Part shown: positions 15,877 to 24,129 of the stretch, one piece after another | Numbering within the stretch: the stretch's first letter is position 1 | Layout: each line of letters starts with the position of its first letter | NCBI RefSeq assembly: GCF_032154225.1 | Contig: NZ_JALDYF010000001.1 | Span: forward strand, 708,314 to 772,313 | Source of the DNA: Psychrobacillus sp032154225 | GTDB taxonomy: Bacteria; Bacillota; Bacilli; Bacillales_A; Planococcaceae | Reading direction: 5' to 3' | DNA length: 64,000 nucleotides | Notes under the pieces: generated by a model | The model's input: only the letters and a program-made list of their open reading frames with translations | Database searches by the model: none | Told to the model about the DNA's origin: nothing | Program-made: the position numbers and the translations under genes

Positions 15877-16140
15877 GTAGGTCTATTTTGCTCGACATAG
15901 GAGTATAATCGTTCCTTCTTGCAAAATAGCTAAGTAACCACCCTACTGGATTGAAGCGAAAGGGAGGTGACTCCTGTGGGTTTAAGCGAGACAAATGAGA
16001 ACCCGCAGTGAAGCGAAACTTAGTTTTGCGACGAGTAACCGCAGGAGTACGAGCGACCGAGGAGGCTCACCGCCCGCCCCACGGAAAGCGTCCTCCCCGC
16101 AGCGAAAATCCTAGCCGAAACTCTCTACTACAACCCACTT
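15873..16140 (+). repeat. Family A repeat, copy A3, abutting the ykyB stop
   Basis: Starts with CGTTAAGTAGGTCTATTTTG on the ykyB stop codon and runs through GCGAAAGGGAGGTGACTCC, CCGAGGAGGCTCACCGCC and GGAAAGCGTCC. It carries the insert TTTTGCGACGAGTAACCGCA (about 16024-16050) that copy A2 lacks. Confidence 0.85.
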
Positions 16141-16264
16141 TATCTAAAGTACAAATGAAAACGTAATGCAAGTCGAAAATGTGTGTTTTAGTATTAAAGG
16201 GTATTCATTTTTTTCCTATTAGCACAAATCTTCAAGAAATAGGATAATCAACAGACATGATAAC

Positions 16265-16309
16265 AAAATGAAGGCCACCAAAGATACAAATTTGGCGCCT
16301 TCATTTTTT
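16265..16309. terminator. Bidirectional stem-loop with GATACAA loop
   Basis: Arms GAAGGC-CACCAAA and ATTTGGCGCCTTC enclose GATACAA, flanked by A- and T-runs on both sides. It could end ykyB transcription on the plus strand. The CCAAAGATACAA core recurs inside family B repeats. Confidence 0.65.
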
Positions 16310-16321
16310 AATTGTAGATTG

Positions 16322-16362
16322 CAAAAAAAGAAACGGATGCACAATGAATTTTGCATCCGTCT
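16322..16362 (-). terminator. cheV terminator
   Basis: CGGATGCA and TGCATCCG arms (16334-16359), followed on the minus strand by TTTCTTTTTTT, directly after the cheV stop. Confidence 0.8.
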
Positions 16363-16366
16363 TCTC

Positions 16367-17272
16367 CTACAATATAAACTTATCTATCTTTAACACTAAC
16401 TCTGCAATTTCTGGCTTACTAATTTGATCTTCTGCGCCTACTTGATCACCCTTATGACGCAAATCATCCGTGATTAAACTAGAGAAAATCAACACAGGAA
16501 GCTTCGTAAGATTTGGATTTTCTTTTACTTTTCTCGTTAAATGATGTCCATCCATTTGAGGCATTTCAATATCCGTTACAAGCATTTGAACATGCTCTGC
16601 AATATCAGACGTTACTTTCACTAAACCTTCTAAATACTCTAACGCATCTTTACCGTTTTCAAAAAACTCTAAATTCATATAGCCTGCTTCGTTTAAAGTA
16701 TCATGCAATAGTTTTCTTAAAAGTGGAGAATCTTCTGCAATTACAATTTTTTTATCCGATCGTTCTCGTTTACCTAACTTTTTAACAGACTCGACATTAA
16801 TACCAGACTCTGGATTAATATCAACAATAATTCTTTCAAAGTCGAGTAATAAAATCATTTCGTCCTCACGTTTAATAACGCCAATTACATGAGAAGAAGA
16901 ACCTTGATAAATATCAGATGGTTTTTCTATTTGATTCCATGAAATACGATGAATTTGCGTTACATTGTCTACATGGAAAACAACTCTTTGTTTATTAAAT
17001 TCCGCCACGATATACTTTTCTTGTTCATCTCTCGTGTTCGTTTGTAAACCAAGCACTTTTGCCATATCAACGACTGGTAAAACTTCACCACGTAACTGAA
17101 CAATTCCTTCGACATTCGGATGCGCATGAGGAATATATGTAACCGTGATTGGCTGAATGATTTCTTTCACTTTTATAACGTTAATACCAAACTTATTCGT
17201 ACCAACTTGAAACTCAACGATTTCTAGCTCATTCGTACCACTTTCAAGTAAAATTCCTTTATGATTGCTCAC
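16367..17272 (-). CDS. cheV: Chemotaxis coupling protein CheV
   Basis: A 301-residue CheW-receiver fusion. Residues 1-150 form the CheW-like coupling domain (SGTNELEIVEFQVG, VKEIIQP, GIVQLRGEVLPVVD). Residues 170-301 form a response-regulator receiver with acidic pocket IAEDSPLLR, phospho-acceptor Asp in VTDIEMPQMDG and conserved Lys in QISKPE. It couples chemoreceptors to CheA and adapts through phosphorylation. The GTG at 17272 is preferred: AGAGAGGAAG sits 8 nt upstream and the resulting N-terminus matches known CheV; the ATG at 17296 has no ribosome site. It lies beside ykyB and ykwC as in B. subtilis. Confidence 0.93.
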   Translation of the reverse strand: MSNHKGILLESGTNELEIVEFQVGTNKFGINVIKVKEIIQPITVTYIPHAHPNVEGIVQLRGEVLPVVDMAKVLGLQTNTRDEQEKYIVAEFNKQRVVFHVDNVTQIHRISWNQIEKPSDIYQGSSSHVIGVIKREDEMILLLDFERIIVDINPESGINVESVKKLGKRERSDKKIVIAEDSPLLRKLLHDTLNEAGYMNLEFFENGKDALEYLEGLVKVTSDIAEHVQMLVTDIEMPQMDGHHLTRKVKENPNLTKLPVLIFSSLITDDLRHKGDQVGAEDQISKPEIAELVLKIDKFIL

Positions 17273-17352
17273 TTGAATCTTCCTCTCTATTAACATATCT
17301 ATTAATCCGATTGTATCATATTAGGAGTAGTTTATAACTAGTATACGCACAA

Positions 17353-18222
17353 TTATTTATATATTGTAATTAATGCTTGAGTCCCATTATTCTCATATCC
17401 TTCAGCAACAAGCTCATCATACATGGACTTCGCAAGTTGTAAGCCAGGAAGTTTTAAATTCATCTTGTCTGCTTCGTCTAAAGCAATCCCCATGTCTTTT
17501 ACAAAATGTTTCATATAAAAACCGGGCTCATAATCTCCTACAATCATTCTTGGGGCTAAATTGCTTAATGACCAAGAACCAGCCGCTCCGGTTGAAATAG
17601 AACATAAAACTTGCTCTAAATCTAAACCAGCTGCTTTTCCATATGCAAGTGATTCACAAACGCCAATCATTGTAGAAGCTATTGTAATTTGATTGCACAT
17701 TTTTGTATGTTGACCAGCACCAGCGGGACCTTGATATACAATTGTTGTTCCGAAGTAGTTCAAAAATGGAAGCACTTGATCGAAAGTTTCTTGATCTCCT
17801 CCACACATAATCGAAAGCTTACCTGATTGAGCACCAATATCTCCTCCAGAAACAGGGGCATCGAGTGATAACATCCCTTTTTCTTTTGCAGCATTATCTA
17901 TTTTTTGTGCAAGCGTTGGTGTCGAAGTTGTCATATCAATTACAATTAGCCCTTCATTATCCACTCTAAAAATACCATTTTCACCGAAATAGATTTCTTC
18001 CACATCATATGGATAACCAACCATTGTAAACAAAATATGTACATTTTTAGCTACTTCACTCGGGTTATGTGCGTATGTCGCCCCAAGTGTTATTAAATCT
18101 TCTGCTTTTTCTTTTGTTCTTGTGTAAAAAATTACCTCAAGCCCTGCATTAAGCAAATGTTTTACAAGACTTTTTCCCATTACACCTGTTCCAATAAAAC
18201 CAACTTTTCTGTTCTCTGCCAA
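17353..18222 (-). CDS. ykwC: Beta-hydroxyacid dehydrogenase YkwC
   Basis: A 289-residue NAD(P)-dependent dehydrogenase of the 3-hydroxyisobutyrate dehydrogenase/tartronate semialdehyde reductase family. The Rossmann motif GFIGTGVMG is at the N-terminus, the substrate loop is DAPVSGGDIGA, and the catalytic Lys is in GAGQHTKMCNQ. The physiological substrate is not known. I choose the TTG at 18222 because GGGGGAG lies 6 nt upstream; the ORF otherwise extends to 18243 without a ribosome site. The position next to cheV fits B. subtilis ykwC. Confidence 0.88.
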   Translation of the reverse strand: MAENRKVGFIGTGVMGKSLVKHLLNAGLEVIFYTRTKEKAEDLITLGATYAHNPSEVAKNVHILFTMVGYPYDVEEIYFGENGIFRVDNEGLIVIDMTTSTPTLAQKIDNAAKEKGMLSLDAPVSGGDIGAQSGKLSIMCGGDQETFDQVLPFLNYFGTTIVYQGPAGAGQHTKMCNQITIASTMIGVCESLAYGKAAGLDLEQVLCSISTGAAGSWSLSNLAPRMIVGDYEPGFYMKHFVKDMGIALDEADKMNLKLPGLQLAKSMYDELVAEGYENNGTQALITIYK

Positions 18223-18264
18223 TTTAACTCCCCCACAATCCATTTTTACTAATTACATTGTATC

Positions 18265-18304
18265 AAAAAAAGAGGACCATCCATATACTTTTGGATGGTC
18301 CTTA
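18265..18304 (-). terminator. Terminator of the second MoxR cluster
   Basis: GGACCATCCA and TGGATGGTCC arms with T-rich tail on the minus strand, 60 bp after the stop of the 18364 gene. Confidence 0.85.
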
Positions 18305-18363
18305 AAAAGGGGGAAATGAGAATGTTGCTGTGTTCTTTATTACTATTCCCATCTGTCCAATTT

Positions 18364-19593
18364 TTAAACATCTTTTTTGATAAAATAGTTCGTTTTTGTC
18401 ATTTCTAATGTTTGGATGAACAATTCAGCTTTAGAAGATTCGATTGACTGACCTCCGTACCTCACTGTTTCATAAATACAAAAAAACTGTTCGTCGACAG
18501 ACCAATCCATTTTTCCAAACCACTCTCGAACTGTTTCGCTTTTTGCTCGTTCGAATCCTACTGTTTTCGCTTCCTGTTCAAATTGTATATATTGCTCTCT
18601 CAATAAAGAGGTTTCAACTTCATAAAAAGATGGGTCCGGTTGTTTCTTTTCTTTTTCTGCCGTAATTATTGCTTCACGTTCGTATTGTATATTACTTAAC
18701 TCTACCTGAAAGTTTTCTCGTTTTCTTTTCATTATTAGCACGATTAAAACAATTAAGACGACAGCAATTAGTGCAAATACAAGCCATTCAAAAGGAAAGT
18801 TAACTGCGCCTCCTTCCGAAATAGTATCCCTTTGCTCAATTTCAGATGATTGTCCTACGGGCACTCGATCTCCAAGTTCTACTTGTTGAATACTTAATCC
18901 ATTTACAACAGCCATTAAATATTCAATGAGTGGTCCAAATGGAATGATCAATACTCCTACAACCAATTCAATGAGCACATCAAATAGTTCACGAATATCA
19001 TCAATAACGATATAAACAATCCAACTTAACGAAAATAGTGCAAAAACACCTGCCAAATATCCCGAAAATAATTTCAGCATAGACGATTTGCTTGAACTCA
19101 TACGAATCGTAAACATCCGTATGCCAGCAAAAAACAAAACTCCACTAACTAAAAGTATAAAAAGTGGCGCACTATAATCTTCATACCTCATGAAAAAAAG
19201 AAAAAAATACACACATAGAAAAGTAGCAAAAAGAAGTAATGTAAAACCGCTATCAAGCTCCACTTCATTTTGCACAGTATTATATCTTACATACGCACGC
19301 CAATTTGATACACCCAATAAAATGATATAAAGCAAAAAAGAAGCGTCCACACTAAATAGTAAAAAGAGAATAACTGCTGGTACAATGAATGCGATGAAAA
19401 TATTTGGTCCCATTTTGCTATAAATCACTTGCAGCAAAATGGTGATGACTATTTGCAAAGCAATCCAAACAAATGGCAATGACATAGTTGTTTCATGCTG
19501 AAATACGACGAGTACTAGTGCAATAATCCATATATCTTGTAAATAGTTACCAAATGATTGTATTTGTACATGTATAGAGCGAGTATCATTCAT
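18364..19593 (-). CDS. Membrane protein with C-terminal DUF4129-like domain
   Basis: A 409-residue protein with about seven hydrophobic segments in the first 300 residues and a cytoplasmic C-terminal region (LLREQYIQFEQEAKTVGFER, SETVREWFGKM, FCIYETVRYGG) resembling DUF4129. In many bacteria the third gene of MoxR-DUF58 clusters (YebA type, over 700 residues) has membrane helices, a transglutaminase-like core and then DUF4129; the transglutaminase core is absent here. It overlaps the DUF58 gene by 8 nt. The substrate or role is unknown. Confidence 0.75.
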   Translation of the reverse strand: MNDTRSIHVQIQSFGNYLQDIWIIALVLVVFQHETTMSLPFVWIALQIVITILLQVIYSKMGPNIFIAFIVPAVILFLLFSVDASFLLYIILLGVSNWRAYVRYNTVQNEVELDSGFTLLLFATFLCVYFFLFFMRYEDYSAPLFILLVSGVLFFAGIRMFTIRMSSSKSSMLKLFSGYLAGVFALFSLSWIVYIVIDDIRELFDVLIELVVGVLIIPFGPLIEYLMAVVNGLSIQQVELGDRVPVGQSSEIEQRDTISEGGAVNFPFEWLVFALIAVVLIVLIVLIMKRKRENFQVELSNIQYEREAIITAEKEKKQPDPSFYEVETSLLREQYIQFEQEAKTVGFERAKSETVREWFGKMDWSVDEQFFCIYETVRYGGQSIESSKAELFIQTLEMTKTNYFIKKDV

Positions 19594-20746
19594 CTCTATT
19601 ATTCCCTCCTTGTTGCACTTCAGAGCGATACATAACGTTCGTACGCTCCTCCCAGTGCTGAAGTAAGGGTTTATATTGCTCTAGACGATGTGTCATAATA
19701 TGAATGGCAACAGGCAGGTCCTCATGCGACTCTAAGTACGTAATAATTTTCTCGAAAGGTATGAAACTATCATTTTTCGATAAAATAGAAAGAAGCTCTA
19801 ACGCCTTTATACGATGTGCATCTCCACTTCCAGATGGCAGAAAGACAAACGGCGTCTTACCAAACGTGCGTATATTAATCGCGAATGCGAAAGGAATATT
19901 TTGTTTATAACAAGCATCTATATGCGAAGCTAGCCATTCAATTTTATCCTCAAAGTCCGCAACAACACTATACTTTTCCACAACATTTACGACGAACAAT
20001 ACAGAAACATTTGCCACTTTTGTAAACACCTTTGTTTGTAGCTGCTGCATTTTTGCACTAGCCTTCCAATGAATATGATGAAATTGATCTCCTGGAACAT
20101 ATTCTCTTGTTCCAATCGGGAAAAAAGGATCGTCGAAAAGAGATGAAGACAACTCTAAATCTCCTTGCTTAAATTTTGATGGAAGAAGCGTTTCTTGCAT
20201 TTTATTAATCTGTGGAAATACAATTGCATCCACTAGAATAAGGCGTTGATAATGTAAAATAACAGAGCCTGCCGTTAAAGGATGTGGTATTTGTACTTCT
20301 AATTCCTTTATTTTCGAAATGCCCCGTTGAACTCCTTCAATTGGAACTTTCACCGTTATTCTTTTTTTATAGCCAATAGACAGTGGAATGCGAATCTCGT
20401 GTAAATGAGTTGTATTTACTTGCGTCCCGATTGGTGCAACGGCAGTTTGAAAAGCAATGATTACGCGGCTATTCCATATTGGTAAGCCTTTATTTTCGAA
20501 AGTAAGTTCAAAAAAATTAGCAGAACCTTTCATTAAACGAACTCTTTTCTTTACGTTCACTAATTCCAGCTTTTTTCCGACATTCCGATAATAATAAACT
20601 TGCATAAATCCGACCATTAACAATAAAAAAATAACAGCAACAAATACATACTGCTTTAAAAGTACGCTTATCAAAAAAGAAACGACGAGTAGTTGAACGT
20701 ACATTTTCGTGTTTCTCATTCCAAAATCTTGCCGAGACCAAATCAT
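19586..20746 (-). CDS. DUF58 domain membrane protein
   Basis: A 386-residue DUF58 protein of the YeaD type. Two adjacent N-terminal helices (LLVVSFLISVLL, VFVAVIFLLLMVGFM), a beta-rich region of about 130 residues, then the DUF58 block DPFFPIGTREYVPGDQFHHI followed by HWKASAKM. The VWA-like strand reads VLFVVNVVEKY and lacks the acidic MIDAS residues, unlike the DUF58 protein at 2264-3139. Start and MoxR stop overlap by 1 nt (TAATG), so the two are coupled. Confidence 0.85.
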   Translation of the reverse strand: MIWSRQDFGMRNTKMYVQLLVVSFLISVLLKQYVFVAVIFLLLMVGFMQVYYYRNVGKKLELVNVKKRVRLMKGSANFFELTFENKGLPIWNSRVIIAFQTAVAPIGTQVNTTHLHEIRIPLSIGYKKRITVKVPIEGVQRGISKIKELEVQIPHPLTAGSVILHYQRLILVDAIVFPQINKMQETLLPSKFKQGDLELSSSLFDDPFFPIGTREYVPGDQFHHIHWKASAKMQQLQTKVFTKVANVSVLFVVNVVEKYSVVADFEDKIEWLASHIDACYKQNIPFAFAINIRTFGKTPFVFLPSGSGDAHRIKALELLSILSKNDSFIPFEKIITYLESHEDLPVAIHIMTHRLEQYKPLLQHWEERTNVMYRSEVQQGGNNRDE

Positions 20747-21687
20747 TAAACACTCGCCTCTACTGGCGCTTCAATCGAATCTACTATTTCTTTCATAACT
20801 TCCGAAAGCTCATGAATAAGCATTCCTTCAGAAGACAGCTTCATACGATGCAAAGATACTGGCCCCACCACTTTCTTCACATCATCTGGCGTTATATATG
20901 TTCTATTGTTTATAAAAGCACTTGCTTTAGCCGCTTGTAACAACGCGAGTGATGCTCTGCTACTGAGCCCAAGCTCTATGTATGGATGATTTCTCGTTTC
21001 ATGCACAATCCGAATAATATACGTCATAATATCATCATGAACCTGTACATCTTTCACTTGCTCCGACCATTGTTGCACTTCTTCTAAAGTAACAATTGGA
21101 GTCGTTTTCACTTCCCCAGGAGAACGACCGAATTCTTTTAATATAATTCTTTCTTCTTCCATGGAAGGATAGTCTATTGTTAATTTAAATAAAAAACGAT
21201 CTAGTTGCGCAGCTGGTAAAGGGAATGTCCCTTGCTGAGATTCTACTGGATTTTGCGTTGCAATAACCATAAAAGGAGTTGGCAGTTTAATCGTTTCTCC
21301 GTCAATCGTTACTTGTTTCTCTTCCATCGCTTCTAGTAAGCTCGATTGCGTTCTTGGTGTAGCTCGGTTAATCTCATCCGCTAAAAGTATATTGCTCATA
21401 ACAGGTCCAACTCGTAAAATAAATTCTTGCTGTCGTGGATGAAAAAAGCTGATTCCTGTTACATCTGAAGGCAGTACATCGGGTGTAAATTGCAATCGTT
21501 TAAATTCCCCTTGAATCGCTTCTGCAAACGTCTTTGCCATCATTGTTTTTCCTGAACCAGGTACACTTTCAAGTAATACATGACTTTGAACTAATAACCC
21601 CATTAACATTAATTCGATTTCTTTCTCTCTACCAATAATCGATTTATTCAATTCTTCTTGAAGTAATTTTAATTTTTGCATGAACAT
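20746..21687 (-). CDS. MoxR-family AAA+ ATPase (YeaC type)
   Basis: A 313-residue MoxR ATPase: Walker A SVPGSGKT, Walker B LADEINRA, sensor ATQNPVESQQG and the lid LGLSSRASLALLQAAKA. It works with the DUF58 partner downstream, probably as a chaperone. AAAGGGG sits very close to the ATG at 21687 and about 9 nt before a second in-frame ATG at 21681, so the protein may start two residues later. It follows the Spo0E-like gene by 17 nt, suggesting co-transcription. Confidence 0.9.
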   Translation of the reverse strand: MFMQKLKLLQEELNKSIIGREKEIELMLMGLLVQSHVLLESVPGSGKTMMAKTFAEAIQGEFKRLQFTPDVLPSDVTGISFFHPRQQEFILRVGPVMSNILLADEINRATPRTQSSLLEAMEEKQVTIDGETIKLPTPFMVIATQNPVESQQGTFPLPAAQLDRFLFKLTIDYPSMEEERIILKEFGRSPGEVKTTPIVTLEEVQQWSEQVKDVQVHDDIMTYIIRIVHETRNHPYIELGLSSRASLALLQAAKASAFINNRTYITPDDVKKVVGPVSLHRMKLSSEGMLIHELSEVMKEIVDSIEAPVEASV

Positions 21688-21704
21688 ATTCCCCTTTTTG
21701 ATCG

Positions 21705-21866
21705 TTAAACGTCTCTGTCATCCTCTAAAAATTGAAATTCATTTAATAGTGTATCTAATTCCGTACTTAAACAAATAGTCTTTTGATCTAAAACTCCATT
21801 TTCTAATGCAGATTGAATCATTTTTTCCCTTGTACTCTCCACTCGCCTCAAAAGCGATTCCAGCAT
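21705..21866 (-). CDS. Spo0E-like aspartyl-phosphate phosphatase
   Basis: A 53-residue ORF below common size cut-offs. The translation begins MLESLLRRVESTREKMIQS and contains LSTELDTLLNEFQ. The SxxxD signature (S-T-E-L-D), the preceding R-E-K-M helix and the length fit the Spo0E family, small helical-hairpin phosphatases that dephosphorylate Spo0A~P and delay sporulation (family knowledge). GGGGGCGG lies 8 nt before the ATG; an in-frame GTG further upstream (5 codons) is possible. It heads the MoxR-DUF58 cluster on the same strand. It need not be orthologous to spo0E itself; several paralogs are usual. Confidence 0.8.
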   Translation of the reverse strand: MLESLLRRVESTREKMIQSALENGVLDQKTICLSTELDTLLNEFQFLEDDRDV

Positions 21867-21958
21867 ACTATCCGCCCCCACACATTAAATGCTTTCCATT
21901 TAGTATACATTTTATTTTCCTTATTTAATCATATTTATTATCGACAAAAGACGACAAA

Positions 21959-22147
21959 CTAGCTTCTTTCGACACTTAAATATGTATAAATAACATGTCC
22001 TCCTTGTGCCGCACTTCCAGAAAAGTGTTTAAAATCCTGTCTTTTGATCAATACTTCTCTAAATGCAAGAAAGTCATTTTTCGACACTTCCAATGATTGT
22101 ATGTCACCATTTTGTAATAAGTTTAATTTTTCTTCAAATGAATTCAT
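21959..22147 (-). CDS. Small conserved protein of unknown function
   Basis: A 62-residue soluble protein (MNSFEEKLNLLQNG at the N-terminus, HVIYTYLSVERS at the C-terminus) with a basic-aromatic middle (KRQDFKHFSGSAAQGG). I do not recognise the family. The ATG at 22147 follows AGAAGTGA at 5 nt; a TTG at 22171 has no ribosome site. It is divergent from the DUF2187 gene at 22262, so the two share a 114-bp promoter region. Low charge bias and ordinary codon use suggest a real gene. Confidence 0.6.
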   Translation of the reverse strand: MNSFEEKLNLLQNGDIQSLEVSKNDFLAFREVLIKRQDFKHFSGSAAQGGHVIYTYLSVERS

Positions 22148-22261
22148 CCGAATCACTTCTTTCTTTTTCAAAAATGTATTTCTTGTAGTTAAAATACTTT
22201 ACGTAGACCTTTTTTTAAGGCAAACTGTATTGTATCAAGTTCTTAAAGGGAGGGGTCATCT

Positions 22262-22450
22262 ATGCAAATTGCAGAGATAGGTAATATTATTGAGTTTAAA
22301 GATGGTCTTCAAGGTATAGTTGAAAAAGTTTATGATAATTCGGTTATCGTTAATTTGACTTACATGGAAAATTTCGAAGAATTAGCTATGGAAGAAAAAA
22401 CCGTTATTAATCATAAGCATTATAGAATATTATATAGCAATGTAGAATAA
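22262..22450 (+). CDS. ykvS: DUF2187 family protein (YkvS-like)
   Basis: A 62-residue protein beginning MQIAEIGNIIEFKDGLQG with TYMENFEEL and EKTVINHKHYRIL: a small SH3-like beta-barrel of the DUF2187 family, to which B. subtilis YkvS belongs. No function is established. AAAGGGAGGGG lies 7 nt before the ATG. The position between mhqR- and ykwC-like genes agrees with the B. subtilis order. A strong terminator follows within 10 bp. Confidence 0.8.
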   Translation: MQIAEIGNIIEFKDGLQGIVEKVYDNSVIVNLTYMENFEELAMEEKTVINHKHYRILYSNVE

Positions 22451-22458
22451 ACGTCATT

Positions 22459-22490
22459 CCGTTCTTCTCATAATAGAAGAACGGTTTTTT
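22459..22490 (+). terminator. Terminator after the DUF2187 gene
   Basis: CCGTTCTTCT and AGAAGAACGG arms, CATAAT loop, then TTTTTT. Confidence 0.9.
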
Positions 22491-22567
22491 ACTTAATTTA
22501 CTTATCTCTGTGGATGTTGGATATAAGCCATTGAGAATTTGATAAAATTATTAGGATGTGCTTTTTT

Positions 22568-23179
22568 ATGAATCGACAATCACCCAACTGGTTACTAATC
22601 CCAGCATTATTAACTGCTTATGCACTTACTTGGGTAACTTTTTCAAACGAAAAAGTTTTTTGGTATTTTTACACTTTTACGATCCTTTTTCTCATGTCAT
22701 TAGTGTTCTATTACGCTAAAATTGAAGATAAGGTAAAAACTTTAGAGTATCTGTTATATGGAATCGCCTTTGGAATACTCCTATATGGAGTACTTGCAGC
22801 GGGATATAAAGCGTTAGAGCTTGTTCCTAGCTTTTCTACAACTACTGTAGATCGCTTTTTCCAAAAGTTTGGTCCTACATCACTTTGGAACTACTTATTA
22901 CTAGTGTTTATAATAGCGCCTGGAGAAGAATTATTTTGGCGGGGTTTCATTCAGCAACAGTTAAAACGCTGGCTTTCGCCTTTTTATGCTATTGTTGCAA
23001 GTTCCATGTTATTTGGCCTTTCGTTACTTTTTAGTGGTTTTTGGTTAGGTATGCTTGGAGCTTTCGTTATCGGCCTTATTTTGGGTGCTTTATACGAGTG
23101 GAAGAAAAGTATGCCACTTATCATCTTGGCCCATATTACAATGATTGTCTTACTATTTTTAGTGCTACCATTTACGTGA
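22568..23179 (+). CDS. CPBP (CAAX/Abi) intramembrane protease
   Basis: A 203-residue protein with about six to seven membrane helices. Motif 1 of the CPBP family is EELFWRGF (Glu-Glu-x3-Arg) near residue 121 and the later His is in LAHITM; the usual FxxxH motif 2 is poorly kept (MLFGLSLLF). The family includes CAAX-type endopeptidases and bacteriocin-immunity proteins; the substrate here is unknown. I prefer the ATG at 22568, 9 nt after TTAGGATG, over the ATG at 22556. It is followed after 48 bp by a lipoprotein gene on the same strand. Confidence 0.8.
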   Translation: MNRQSPNWLLIPALLTAYALTWVTFSNEKVFWYFYTFTILFLMSLVFYYAKIEDKVKTLEYLLYGIAFGILLYGVLAAGYKALELVPSFSTTTVDRFFQKFGPTSLWNYLLLVFIIAPGEELFWRGFIQQQLKRWLSPFYAIVASSMLFGLSLLFSGFWLGMLGAFVIGLILGALYEWKKSMPLIILAHITMIVLLFLVLPFT

Positions 23180-23227
23180 AACCTTTACCTGTACATCTCG
23201 TCTATTTTACAAAGGAGCTGAACTGCA

Positions 23228-23809
23228 ATGAAAAAAATAACTTCTTGGTTATCCATTTTGTTACTGACAGGAATACTAGCAGCATGTAATACAACAACAG
23301 GATCAGAAAATACTTCTTCCGAGCAGCCACCTGATACAGAAGTAAGTGAAACAACTTCTGGTAATACTTCTGAAACGCTTGAAGGCACATTAGTTGAAAG
23401 TGATAGTCAAAATTATTCTATTACTGTCGTAGATGGCTTTGAATTAACTGGCGAAGAACCAAACAAAGATATGCTTATGTATACAGCAAATAATCAACAA
23501 TCGATGCGTATTGAAACTTTTGATATAAGTGAAGTAAATATAAGTGATATTACAAGTGATGTATTGGCTGGAATTGAAGCTTCTAATGAGCAAGAAGAAG
23601 CTGTTGAGATTACAGATGAAGTTTTACTTCCGAGTGGGGAAGGCATTGTAGACGTAAAAGGTTTCCAAATCAAAACTAATGATGGGAATGTTTCAGGATA
23701 CGCTTATGAAAAAGGAGACTTAATCGTGAAGTTGACGATTTTCGACCTAACAAAAGAACCATTAACAAAAACGTTTATACAAATGGCAGAAACGATTAGT
23801 TCTAAGTAA
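23228..23809 (+). CDS. Lipoprotein of unknown function
   Basis: A 193-residue precursor with a type II signal peptide (MKKITSWLSILLLTG) and lipobox LAAC, so it should be diacylated on Cys20 and face outward. A Ser/Thr/Glu-rich linker (about residues 22-55) leads to a compact domain (YSITVVDGFELTGEEPNKD, MRIETFDI, FIQMAETISSK) similar in layout to small YlxW/PsbP-like envelope domains, but I cannot name a family. AAAGGAG precedes the ATG. A perfect terminator follows directly. Confidence 0.8.
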   Translation: MKKITSWLSILLLTGILAACNTTTGSENTSSEQPPDTEVSETTSGNTSETLEGTLVESDSQNYSITVVDGFELTGEEPNKDMLMYTANNQQSMRIETFDISEVNISDITSDVLAGIEASNEQEEAVEITDEVLLPSGEGIVDVKGFQIKTNDGNVSGYAYEKGDLIVKLTIFDLTKEPLTKTFIQMAETISSK

Positions 23810-23810
23810 T

Positions 23811-23856
23811 AAAAAACGTGCTGTAAGTAGATTTCTACTTACAGCACGTTTTTTTA
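23811..23856 (+). terminator. Terminator of the lipoprotein gene
   Basis: AACGTGCTGTAAGTAGA and its complement form a 17-bp stem flanked by A-run and T-run; it works in both directions. Confidence 0.92.
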
Positions 23857-23873
23857 TTGTTTATCAGCAAACC

Positions 23874-24030
23874 GTTTATTTCCACTGAGATTTTCTCTAC
23901 AGGGGTGGACGCTTTTCCCGCTGGAGTCGCCACCCCTTTCACTCCAATCTAATGGAGAATGCTCCTGCGATTACTCGTCGCAAAAAAGAATGCTCCTGCG
24001 ATTACTCGTCGCAAAAAAGAATGCTCCTTA
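23874..24030 (-). repeat. Family A repeat, copy A5 (reverse) with tandem module
   Basis: Reverse-oriented core (GGGGTGGACGCTTTTCCCGC, GGAGTCGCCACCCC). Its inner end carries two exact 31-bp tandem units (23957-23987 and 23988-24018) plus the start of a third. Each unit contains CTCCTGCGATTACTCGTCGC, close to the complement of the module inserted in copies A3, A4, B1 and B2. Confidence 0.8.
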
Positions 24031-24129
24031 TTTAAAATTGAAAATGAACGGGAAATGAGAAACTAAAAGTATATAACAAGTGCAACTTGCAAGATGAAAT
24101 ATCACATATTTTATAAATGGGCTGCCGTG

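Noticed and set aside
23957..24018. Tandem 31-bp units considered as a CRISPR fragment
   Set aside because: Units are directly adjacent without spacers, only two exact copies, and no cas genes.
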